DNA of 59,680 bases from positions 1 through 59,680 of the forward strand of contig JAZQTU010000007.1 in NCBI GenBank assembly GCA_045630965.1, read 5' to 3'. Shown in pieces: positions 51,591 through 58,449 of this stretch (its first letter is position 1; every line of letters begins with the position of its first letter). Under the pieces are notes generated by a model, which saw only the letters and a program-made list of their open reading frames with translations, did not search any database and was not told the origin of the DNA. This DNA is from HGM04593 sp045630965 (GTDB taxonomy: Bacteria > Bacteroidota > Bacteroidia > Bacteroidales > Bacteroidaceae). Position numbers and translations under genes: made by a program.

Positions 51591-52016
51591 CTAACGTAAA
51601 GTGAATCCAATAGGCATTACAAAGTACACACGCACCTTCTTCTTACCTATTCTGCCCGGTTTCCATTTTGGCATAGCCTCAATAACACGAAGAGCCTCCA
51701 TATCAAGATAGAAATCACCGGAACTCTTTAGAACCTGAGGACTTGCAACAGTTCCATTGCTGTTTATAATGAAACGCACTATCACTCGACCTTGCGAGTT
51801 GTTTTTACGAGACACTTCCGGATAACGTACACTGCCAGCCAAATACCTCTGCAAAGCCGACACACCACCACGAAACTCGGGCTGTTTGTCAACAGCATTG
51901 ATATCGTAAACTTTTTCCTCTTCTGTAACAGCTGTAGCTACTACATCATCTTTCACCTGCGCTTGCACGGAAAAAGTAAAGAGAAAAACAGATACGGCAA
52001 ACAATACTTTAATCAT
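51591..52016 (-). CDS. Exported TonB C-terminal domain protein
   Basis: A 141-residue protein with a cleavable-looking signal (MIKVLFAVSVFLFTFSVQAQ) and a TonB C-terminal domain: KQPEFRGGVSALQRYLAGSV, RYPEVSRKNNSQGRVIVRFI, and a final KWKPGRIGKKKVRVYFVMPI-like segment. It lacks the Pro-rich periplasm-spanning region and a lasting membrane anchor, so it cannot work as a canonical TonB; a soluble, receptor- or envelope-associated role is more likely. Similar stand-alone domains are frequent in Bacteroidota. It is the first gene of the set with aroQ, nnr and the BASS transporter. Confidence 0.85.
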   Translation of the reverse strand: MIKVLFAVSVFLFTFSVQAQVKDDVVATAVTEEEKVYDINAVDKQPEFRGGVSALQRYLAGSVRYPEVSRKNNSQGRVIVRFIINSNGTVASPQVLKSSGDFYLDMEALRVIEAMPKWKPGRIGKKKVRVYFVMPIGFTLR

Positions 52017-52039
52017 AAAACCTCCTTTTAAGTATCAAG

Positions 52040-52067
52040 CGTAACACAGCTATCACGCTTTTAAGCA
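52040..52067 (+). repeat. Diverged copy of the 52167-52194 sequence
   Basis: CGTAACACAGCTATCACGCT and the following TTTAAGCA share about 20 of 28 bases with 52167-52194 (TATAACACAGCCATCGCCAT plus TTTAGACA), in the same orientation. The flanks AAGCGT and ACGCTT (52037-52042 and 52055-52060) can pair. Probably half of an older copy of the adjacent element. Confidence 0.4.
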
Positions 52068-52087
52068 ATTCCACTGAATTTTTAGTA

Positions 52088-52190
52088 TAAAATGGTGAGG
52101 GCAAGGCTTACGAAGATTTTGAGAACAGGAGTTTACTAATCGTAAATGACTGTTCTCAAAATTGAGTATAACACAGCCATCGCCATTTTA
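52088..52190. repeat. About 103-bp inverted-repeat element
   Basis: The ends TAAAATGGTGA (52088-52098) and TCGCCATTTTA (52180-52190) are inverted repeats with one mismatch. Nested inside are perfect 11-bp arms TTTTGAGAACA (52117-52127) and TGTTCTCAAAA (52151-52161) around a near-symmetric GTTTACTAATCGTAAATGAC. It lies in the 182-bp gap between the TonB-like gene and pheA, has no coding potential, and looks like a small dispersed element (MITE- or REP-like) or a structured RNA. The same structure may end the aromatic operon. Confidence 0.5.
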
Positions 52191-52198
52191 GACAAAAA

Positions 52199-53341
52199 TT
52201 ATATTATTTCGGCATACGTACCAAAATACCTGAACTGCTCCCCACACTCATGAAGTTCACACATGAGAGAGAGGAACTCCTCGCTGTATACAGATGCTTC
52301 AATATCAAAATAGAAACGATATTCAAACTCACGTTCCGGTATCTGACGGCTCTCAAGTTTTACAAGGTTGACACCTGTTGCGTTGAAGCGGGACATGATG
52401 CGGAAGAGTGTACCTGGGCGGTTAGGAATATTTATCATTATACTTGTACGGTCAGCGCCTGAATATATCTTAGGCTCTTTTGCAATACAAATGAAGCGTG
52501 TATAATTGTTGTCGCGGTTTTGAATAGCCGATTTAAGCACTTGAAGCTGATAAAGTTCGGCACAGAGGCGCGAAGAGAGCGATGCCTTTGTGGGGTCTCC
52601 GCTCTGAGCAACCATGCGCGCAGCCTCAGCTGTGTTCTCGCATGCAATTACACGCACATTCTTCAACGAAGAGAGGAATTCAGAGCATTGATTGATAGCT
52701 TGCTGATGTGAGTATATCTCGCGGATATCCTCAAGTTTTGTTCCTGGGAGTGCCAGAATTGCATGGTCAACTTTAAGACGTACCGAACGGACAATACTTA
52801 CATTATATTCAGAAAGCAAATCGTAGATAGCATTTACCGAACCGGCAAGAGAGTTCTCGATAGGGAGAACACCGAACTCGCAAAGACCGCTGCTTACGGC
52901 TTTGAATACACCCTCAAAGTTGTTCATATACATTATTTCGGGAAGGTCGAAAAGACGCTCCGATGCAAGGTGTGCATACGAGCCCTCACAACCTGCACAA
53001 CCTACCGATGCGCGTTTTGGGAACGGCTGTGGAGGAACAGATGCTATATTCTTGAACGAGTTGAAGAACTCGCTGCCCTCGGAAAGCATACGTGTCTCGT
53101 ATGACTCGCTGAGGTCGAATATTGTGCGGTACAAGGTACGTCCGTAACCCTCAAATTCGGGGCCAAGACGCTTTGATACGTTCTGCAACACGGCACGCGC
53201 ACGAGAGGGGTGATATACAGGCATATTGTTCTCTTTCTTATACTTGCCTATACCGGAAACCACCTGCATACGACGTGCGAAGAGGTCACACATTTGAGAA
53301 TCTATCTCATCAATTTCCTTACGTAGTTTTTCTAAATCCAT
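52199..53341 (-). CDS. pheA: Chorismate mutase / prephenate dehydratase
   Basis: A 380-residue bifunctional enzyme. An AroQ-type chorismate mutase (about 1-90; LRKEIDEIDSQM, ARRMQVVSGIGKYKKE) is followed by prephenate dehydratase (about 110-290; GCEGSYAHLASERLF, GVLPIENSLAGSVNAIYDLL, SHQQAINQC, and the catalytic Thr in NYTRFI) and an ACT domain (about 300-375; RPGTLFRIMSRFNATGVNLV). The usual Phe-binding ESRP motif is ESRQ here, so feedback inhibition may differ. Its sequence resembles clostridial CM-PDT proteins. Last gene of the five-gene aromatic operon, 20 bp after aroA. Confidence 0.93.
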   Translation of the reverse strand: MDLEKLRKEIDEIDSQMCDLFARRMQVVSGIGKYKKENNMPVYHPSRARAVLQNVSKRLGPEFEGYGRTLYRTIFDLSESYETRMLSEGSEFFNSFKNIASVPPQPFPKRASVGCAGCEGSYAHLASERLFDLPEIMYMNNFEGVFKAVSSGLCEFGVLPIENSLAGSVNAIYDLLSEYNVSIVRSVRLKVDHAILALPGTKLEDIREIYSHQQAINQCSEFLSSLKNVRVIACENTAEAARMVAQSGDPTKASLSSRLCAELYQLQVLKSAIQNRDNNYTRFICIAKEPKIYSGADRTSIMINIPNRPGTLFRIMSRFNATGVNLVKLESRQIPEREFEYRFYFDIEASVYSEEFLSLMCELHECGEQFRYFGTYAEII

Positions 53342-53361
53342 AATTATATTTTTTTATATTA

Positions 53362-54618
53362 TTATTCAACCTTACCGCCAAGCATTGCAAAATCGTCAAA
53401 GAATGTTGGATATGATTTCGCAACACATGTTCCGTTATCTATTACTGTTATACCTTTTGCCACACACGACATTATTGCTGCCGACATTGCTATACGATGG
53501 TCACCGAAACTGTTGACAACACCATTGACTACAGGCTCACCACCAAAAACGGTAAAAGTGTCATCGCCTGCCTGAGAGGCGATACCAAACGAGGCAAGCA
53601 CCTGCCTCATAGCTTCAAGGCGGTCACTCTCCTTGAAACGCAGACGGCCAACACCGGTGAAGACAGTTGTACCTTGTGCCACAGCAGCTGCAACCGAGAG
53701 TATCGGCAAGAGGTCGGGAGTATCAGTGCAATCGAGTTCTGCACCAAAAAGGTGCGAAGGCATAGCGACCACACCACTATCAGTAATATTAATAAAAGCA
53801 CCCATAGAGCGCAAATGGTCTATAACCTTACTGTCACCCTGAAGCGAAGCTGTATTCATTCCGCAAACAGTTACAGGGTTCTTACCTGTAACACCGGCAA
53901 CAATCCAGAATGCAGCCGACGACCAATCGCCCTCAACTGTTATTTCTGAAGGCATGCGGTATTGTTGTCTGCCTTGTATCTTGAAAATATTTCCTTGCTG
54001 TTCTATTTTTATACCGGCAATTTTCAAGGCATCGAGTGTCATAGCTATATACGAAGCACTTGTCATTATACCGGTGACTTCTATCTCACTATCTACGCCA
54101 GCCAACGGCAAGGCAAAAAGCAAACCGGTAAGATATTGCGAAGAGATATTGCCCGGCAGTGAATATCTGCCACCTTGTAACAAGCCGGTACATTTCACAG
54201 GCAATTCATCTATAGTCTGTTTTTCAAAACACATTCCATGAACAGCAAGAACATTGCAAAGGTCGCTCATTGGACGTTGAGGCAACTTGCCACCACCCAC
54301 AAATATAGCATCTGCGCCAAGCACAGCAGCCACCGACATAAGAAAACGCAGTGTTGAGCCACTCTCGCCACAATCGAGCGTTGCACCCTTGACAACCTTT
54401 ATCGGGTTAATCTCGAATACTCCTCGAGAATATGTTATTGATGCTCCAAGTGCATTCAGACAACGCATTGTTGCTATTATATCGTCATTGACATTACTGC
54501 AATATATAGTACAAGGTTCTGTGCCAAGAGCTGCACATATAAGCAAACGATGTGCCTGCGACTTTGACGGGGGAGGTGTAACCACGCCCTGCAGTGTTCC
54601 CGAAACCCTCTTTTCCAT
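53362..54618 (-). CDS. aroA: EPSP synthase (5-enolpyruvylshikimate-3-phosphate synthase)
   Basis: A 418-residue enzyme with PPPSKSQAHRLLICAALG (PEP/S3P-binding Lys and Ser), LDCGESGSTLRFLMSVAAVL, LPQRPMSDL, NISSQYLTGLLFALPL, CTDTPDLLPILSVAAA (catalytic Asp), RLRFKESDRLEAM and SFGDHRIAMSAAI. It joins PEP to shikimate-3-phosphate. The 'PPPSKSQAHR' version and overall wording are more like clostridial than classical Bacteroides enzymes; this is my impression from memory. 4 bp after aroB, 20 bp before pheA. Confidence 0.95.
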   Translation of the reverse strand: MEKRVSGTLQGVVTPPPSKSQAHRLLICAALGTEPCTIYCSNVNDDIIATMRCLNALGASITYSRGVFEINPIKVVKGATLDCGESGSTLRFLMSVAAVLGADAIFVGGGKLPQRPMSDLCNVLAVHGMCFEKQTIDELPVKCTGLLQGGRYSLPGNISSQYLTGLLFALPLAGVDSEIEVTGIMTSASYIAMTLDALKIAGIKIEQQGNIFKIQGRQQYRMPSEITVEGDWSSAAFWIVAGVTGKNPVTVCGMNTASLQGDSKVIDHLRSMGAFINITDSGVVAMPSHLFGAELDCTDTPDLLPILSVAAAVAQGTTVFTGVGRLRFKESDRLEAMRQVLASFGIASQAGDDTFTVFGGEPVVNGVVNSFGDHRIAMSAAIMSCVAKGITVIDNGTCVAKSYPTFFDDFAMLGGKVE

Positions 54619-54622
54619 AGTT

Positions 54623-55675
54623 TTACATTACCTTATGCAGCAGACCGTTCAGTTCATCCAATTCCATATCTACAAGAGTACACTCACCGACAGCACGTGG
54701 CAGAACGACAGAAATAGTTCCTCCACGACGTTTCTTGTCGGAGAGAAGAGATGCAAAAATCTCCTCTGCACTATACTTGCATGATATGTCAAAACCGTAT
54801 TTCTCAAGCAATTGTGATATTTCGTCCGCAACATCACACAAGCCACATAATGGAGCTATGCGCGATGCAATGACCATACCTTTTGCCACAGCCTCTCCAT
54901 GTGAGACAGCAAAACCGCTCAATTTCTCTATTGCATGACCGAATGTGTGCCCAAAATTCAACAATCCACGTATAGCATTGTCAAATTCATCCTGTTGCAC
55001 GACATCACGCTTTATTTCAACACACCTTGCAACAACTTCATCACGATTGAATGGAAGAGTATGCAATATATTGTATAGGTTCTTGTCAAGTATCATTCCG
55101 TACTTTATCACCTCGGCACAACCGTCACGATAAATATTGGCTGGGAGAGTATCCATTAATGCCGTGTCACAGCATACAAGCGACGGCTGATAGAAACTGC
55201 CCACAAGATTTTTCCCGGCAGGAATATCTATGGCTGTCTTACCACCCACAGAACTGTCGACTGCCGCAAGAAGAGTTGTAGGCACCTGCACATACTTTAC
55301 TCCACGCAGGTAAAGTGATGCGGAAAGACCTCCGAGATCACCAACCACTCCACCGCCAAAGGCTATGACTGCATCTTTGCGTGTCATCTGTTCCTGAGCA
55401 AGGAAATTGAGAAATGCCAGCATATTTTCGGCACATTTTGAAGCCTCGCCGGCAGGTATCACATATTTGCATGCGTTGTAACCGGCATGCGAAAGATGTT
55501 CCATTATGGCGTTGCCATACAATGCATCGACATTGCTGTCTGTAAGCACCGCAAGGCGGCAATCACCCAGAAGTGGACGCACCAGTTCACCAATGTGGGC
55601 AAGCAGCCCTTGTCCTATATGTATATCGTAACAGCGCGATGCGCTTACGTGTATTGTCCTGTACTGCATAATCAT
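54623..55675 (-). CDS. aroB: 3-dehydroquinate synthase
   Basis: A 350-residue NAD- and metal-dependent enzyme. Motifs: IPAGEASKCAENML, AFGGGVVGDLGGLSASLYLR, VPTTLLAAVDSSVGGKTAID, AGKNLVGSFYQP, GCAEVIKYGMILD and LNFGHTFGHAIEKLSGF with metal-binding His residues. It cyclises DAHP to 3-dehydroquinate, using the product of the DAHP synthase encoded first in the operon. ATG at 55675 or 55669 are both possible. Only 4 bp separate it from tyrA and from aroA. Confidence 0.95.
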   Translation of the reverse strand: MIMQYRTIHVSASRCYDIHIGQGLLAHIGELVRPLLGDCRLAVLTDSNVDALYGNAIMEHLSHAGYNACKYVIPAGEASKCAENMLAFLNFLAQEQMTRKDAVIAFGGGVVGDLGGLSASLYLRGVKYVQVPTTLLAAVDSSVGGKTAIDIPAGKNLVGSFYQPSLVCCDTALMDTLPANIYRDGCAEVIKYGMILDKNLYNILHTLPFNRDEVVARCVEIKRDVVQQDEFDNAIRGLLNFGHTFGHAIEKLSGFAVSHGEAVAKGMVIASRIAPLCGLCDVADEISQLLEKYGFDISCKYSAEEIFASLLSDKKRRGGTISVVLPRAVGECTLVDMELDELNGLLHKVM

Positions 55676-55679
55676 TCTG

Positions 55680-56507
55680 TTATTCCGATTCTTCCTTTGC
55701 TATACGTCCGTCACGCAGAAGAGTGCATAAAGTTTCGGCATCGCCGGCAACCATTGCATCACGATATTCCTGGAGCGATGCAATAAGCAGATCAAGTTCG
55801 CCAAGCAGATATTCCCTGTTTTCAAGGAACAGTTCAGTCCACATACCTTCATTAAGGCGCGATACGCGGGTAAAATCGCGGAAACTGCCGGCACTGTACC
55901 CTTTGTGCAACTTTGCCGAAGGGCTTTTTATGAAGGCATTGGAGACTACATGGCACATTTGTGACGTGTATGCTATGATGCGGTCATGGTAATCGGCAGT
56001 CGTAACCATAAACTTCTTGAAGCCCAATGGCTGCAATGCCTGTTTTACACGGTCATAAAGGTTAATGTCGTCATGTACCGGAGGCACCATTATAAACGAC
56101 GCACCATTGAAAAGCGTTGCTTTTGAGTATTTATACCCAGAGAACTGCAAACCAGCCATAGGATGTCCACCGACAAAGGTAAAACCATATTTTTCGGCGA
56201 GGGAAAAGCCAAGGCTGCAAATCATTTTCTTTGTTCCACAGAAATCGAGGACCAGTGTCTTTGCATTTATATTTGTCGCATTGTTCTCAAGATAACCGGC
56301 TGACGCCTTGGGTGTTGCTGTCAACAGCAACAAGTCGCACAAACCGATATTACCGACCGACAGTTCACTGTCGACCGTACCTTCGAGCCGTGCATAACCT
56401 GTAATATTCTCATTTATATCATAGGCATATATGGTATGCCCGGCTGCCTTGAATGATTTGGCAGCCGAGCCTCCAATAAGTCCCAGACCTACTATACCTA
56501 TTATCAT
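55680..56507 (-). CDS. tyrA: Prephenate dehydrogenase
   Basis: A 275-residue enzyme with an N-terminal NAD-binding fold (IIGIVGLGLIGGSAAKSFK, YDINENI) and the conserved VGGHPMAGLQFSGY (catalytic His), DYHDRIIAYTSQMCHVVSNA and YSAGSFRDFTRVSRLNEGMW. No chorismate mutase or ACT domain is attached. It oxidises prephenate to 4-hydroxyphenylpyruvate for tyrosine. The pattern matches TyrA proteins of Clostridia closely. 9 bp after the DAHP synthase gene and 4 bp before aroB. Confidence 0.94.
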   Translation of the reverse strand: MIIGIVGLGLIGGSAAKSFKAAGHTIYAYDINENITGYARLEGTVDSELSVGNIGLCDLLLLTATPKASAGYLENNATNINAKTLVLDFCGTKKMICSLGFSLAEKYGFTFVGGHPMAGLQFSGYKYSKATLFNGASFIMVPPVHDDINLYDRVKQALQPLGFKKFMVTTADYHDRIIAYTSQMCHVVSNAFIKSPSAKLHKGYSAGSFRDFTRVSRLNEGMWTELFLENREYLLGELDLLIASLQEYRDAMVAGDAETLCTLLRDGRIAKEESE

Positions 56508-56516
56508 AGTATCTTA

Positions 56517-57530
56517 TCAGTGCATTATACTACGGATCTCGCGTACGCGCTGTGCAACCTCGTCGAACTGTTCAGGAGTGAGCGACTGTGCACCGTCACA
56601 CAAAGCACACGAAGGATTGTTGTGTACCTCGATTATAAGACCGTCGGCTCCCGAAGCACAGGCTGCGCAAGCCATAGGGCGTACAAGGCGTGAAACACCT
56701 GTAGCATGACTTGGATCAACTACAACAGGCAAGTGTGTAAGACCATGCAATACAGGAACAGCTGCAAGGTCAAGCACATTACGTGTATAAGTATCATAGC
56801 TGCGGATTCCGCGCTCACAAAGGATAATCTGTTCATTACCCTCGGACATTATATATTCGGCACTCATAAGAAGTTCCTTGAGTGTAGCAGACATACCGCG
56901 CTTAAGGAGAATAGGCTTGTTGCAACGACCCAACTCTTTAAGAAGCTCAAAGTTCTGCATGTTGCGCGCACCTACCTGAATGATATCTACATCGGCAAAC
57001 AGGTCAAGATGGGCTGTCGCCATAATTTCAGTTACAATTGGAAGGCCTGTAGCCTCACGAGCCTTTAGCATGAGCTGAAGACCCTCGGCACGCAAGCCCT
57101 GGAAATCATAAGGCGAAGTACGGGGCTTGAACGCACCACCACGAAGGATGTTCGCACCCGAAGCCTTTACAGCCTTGGCTACAGCCAATATCTGCTCCTC
57201 GCTCTCAACAGAACATGGACCGGCCATGATTGCGAAATGGCCACCACCTATTTTCACCTCATTCTCACCCTTACCTACAGTGATTATTGTATCCTCGGGG
57301 TGGAAACTGCGGTTTGCACTCTTGAAAGGCTCGGTAACACGTGTCACATTGTCCACGATTTCTAGCCCTGCGAGCAGGTCCATGTCTATTTTACGGGTAT
57401 CACCTATGAGACCTATTACAGTCTGGATTTCTCCTTCCGAAACATGTACTCTTACACCCTGCGACTCAAGCCAATGGACAAGATTGTCCTGCTGAGCCTT
57501 TGTTACTCCATGTTTTAATACAGCTATCAT
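56517..57530 (-). CDS. aroF: DAHP synthase with N-terminal ferredoxin-like domain
   Basis: A 337-residue type I-beta enzyme of the Thermotoga/Firmicutes layout: an ACT-like regulatory domain of about 70 residues (VLKHGVTKAQQDNLVHWLES, VIGLIGDTRKID) followed by the barrel with IMAGPCSVESEEQI, LRGGAFKPRTSPYDFQG, IQVGARNMQNFELLKELG, LLKRGMSATLKELLMSAEY, ILCERGIRSYD and VVDPSHATGV. It condenses PEP and erythrose-4-phosphate, the entry to the shikimate pathway; the extra domain normally binds Tyr or Phe as inhibitor. No chorismate mutase is fused at the C-terminus. First gene of the aromatic operon. Confidence 0.94.
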   Translation of the reverse strand: MIAVLKHGVTKAQQDNLVHWLESQGVRVHVSEGEIQTVIGLIGDTRKIDMDLLAGLEIVDNVTRVTEPFKSANRSFHPEDTIITVGKGENEVKIGGGHFAIMAGPCSVESEEQILAVAKAVKASGANILRGGAFKPRTSPYDFQGLRAEGLQLMLKAREATGLPIVTEIMATAHLDLFADVDIIQVGARNMQNFELLKELGRCNKPILLKRGMSATLKELLMSAEYIMSEGNEQIILCERGIRSYDTYTRNVLDLAAVPVLHGLTHLPVVVDPSHATGVSRLVRPMACAACASGADGLIIEVHNNPSCALCDGAQSLTPEQFDEVAQRVREIRSIMH

Positions 57531-57610
57531 AATTTTATTTTTTACGTTTTAGCAGTTGCCATAGGTGGCAATCATTGACATAATATTATTAAAATCTCAT
57601 TGAACTATTG

Positions 57611-57618
57611 CAAAAATA
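57611..57618 (-). promoter_or_regulatory. Putative -7 element of the aromatic operon
   Basis: The minus strand reads TATTTTTG, matching TAnnTTTG, about 80 bp before the DAHP synthase ATG. A TTTG lies upstream at an unusually short 11-bp spacing. The 311-bp gap (57531-57841) otherwise holds the hairpin at 57751-57776; I see no T-box or leader peptide rich in aromatic residues. Confidence 0.4.
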
Positions 57619-57750
57619 CAAATAAAGTTCAAACATCCTATAATTTTGTAAAAAATGGGTAATAATTTAAGCATAATAAACACTTTCACGACACTGTATT
57701 GTATAATGCAGTAAGCATTAGCCCCAATTTAGAAAGATTTATTATAAAGA

Positions 57751-57776
57751 AATAGGCCGGCGATCGCCGGCCTATT
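57751..57776. terminator. 26-nt perfect palindrome
   Basis: AATAGGCCGGCGATCGCCGG plus CCTATT is a perfect 26-base palindrome centred on GATC, GC-rich inside. It follows the BspA-like remnant on the minus strand by about 65 bp. Probably a terminator, though a protein-binding site is possible. Confidence 0.6.
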
Positions 57777-57841
57777 GTTGTTATAGCAACTCGCGTTGTA
57801 GCAAAATCACGATAAATGCTTCTGTATTTTGCACACAAATC

Positions 57842-58075
57842 TTATTTTACAAGAATCTTCTTGCCATTGATGATATAAATTCCGTTTGCAGGGTTCTCAA
57901 CCACACGACCGTTGAGGTCATAGACCTTTGCATTTTTTTCGTCTTCACTTTCAACACCTTGATAGGAAACAGTATTTCCAATAACGATATCTTTCTTTAC
58001 ATCGCACTCATTATAATCAACAATACAACAAGTTCTGTCGGACATGCTGGTAGGAATATATTCTATTCCATCCAT
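57842..58075 (-). pseudogene. Truncated BspA-like protein with sorting tail
   Basis: The frame encodes 77 residues from the ATG at 58075 (83 from a TTG at 58093). The first part, FEMDGIEYIPTSMSDRTCCI and ...VIGNTVSYQG, resembles the first repeat of BspA-type leucine-rich repeat surface proteins; it is then joined to a type IX sorting tail (VYDLNGRVVENPANGIYIIN GKKILVK). There is no signal peptide, an in-frame TGA lies upstream, and nearly all repeats are missing, so the gene seems to have lost its 5' end and its middle. It could still be translated as a small cytoplasmic peptide. Confidence 0.65.
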
Positions 58076-58293
58076 TTCAAATTTTGAACTCAATAATTTG
58101 GTTAATAAATTTCATTTAAAAGGTGTATAAAAACAAGAAAGACGTGAGACTTGTCGCCTTACGTCCACAAAACTGAGGCATCGCCAAACGCCTTTACGGA
58201 ATGAACTATGAAGAAACAATATTCCCACGCCGTGGAATATACACATAGTTTATGCGTAGAACACGCATAAACGGTATATACACAGAATGAGCA

Positions 58294-58322
58294 TTGATTG
58301 CTTAAGTCCTCCGTTAATTTTG
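58294..58322 (+). promoter_or_regulatory. Possible promoter of a small RNA
   Basis: TTG (58294-58296), 18 bp spacer and TAATTTTG (58315-58322), a full -7 match, on the plus strand with no gene behind it. A transcript starting near 58330 would reach the intrinsic terminator at 58392-58428 after about 100 nt. Confidence 0.35.
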
Positions 58323-58391
58323 GCGAAATTTCAGTTTTGGACCTAATACAAAATGCTTTTGGGGAATATTTTTCTTCTGATAATGGTTTAC

Positions 58392-58428
58392 AAAAGTGGG
58401 CTGTGCTCATTGAACACAGCCCACTTTT
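58392..58428. terminator. Hairpin terminator
   Basis: AAAAGTGGGCTGTG (58392-58405) pairs perfectly with 58415-58428, followed on the plus strand by TTTC. It lies 21 bp behind the stop of the minus-strand GH109 gene and can serve both directions. Confidence 0.8.
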
Positions 58429-58449
58429 TCATTTGTATACTAAAACTAA

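Larger units (their letters stand above)
58094..58449. other. Structured non-coding region
   Basis: This 356-bp stretch has no convincing gene. It holds two dyads (ATATTCC 58219-58225 with GGAATAT 58234-58240; GTTTATGCGT 58248-58257 with ACGCATAAAC 58263-58272), a possible plus-strand promoter at 58294-58322 and the hairpin at 58392-58428. An 83-codon minus-strand frame (58159-58410) covers these structures and has a Cys/Tyr-rich composition without known domains, so I do not call it a gene. Confidence 0.5.

Noticed and set aside
57531..57841. T-box, riboswitch or leader-peptide attenuator before the aromatic operon
   Set aside because: No T-box core, no Phe/Tyr/Trp-rich leader frame and no terminator/antiterminator pair close to the start; only a possible -7 box and one distant palindrome are visible.
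58159..58410. 83-codon minus-strand frame between the BspA remnant and GH109
   Set aside because: It covers dyads and the terminator hairpin, has no domain and a composition typical of chance frames in repeat-like sequence.
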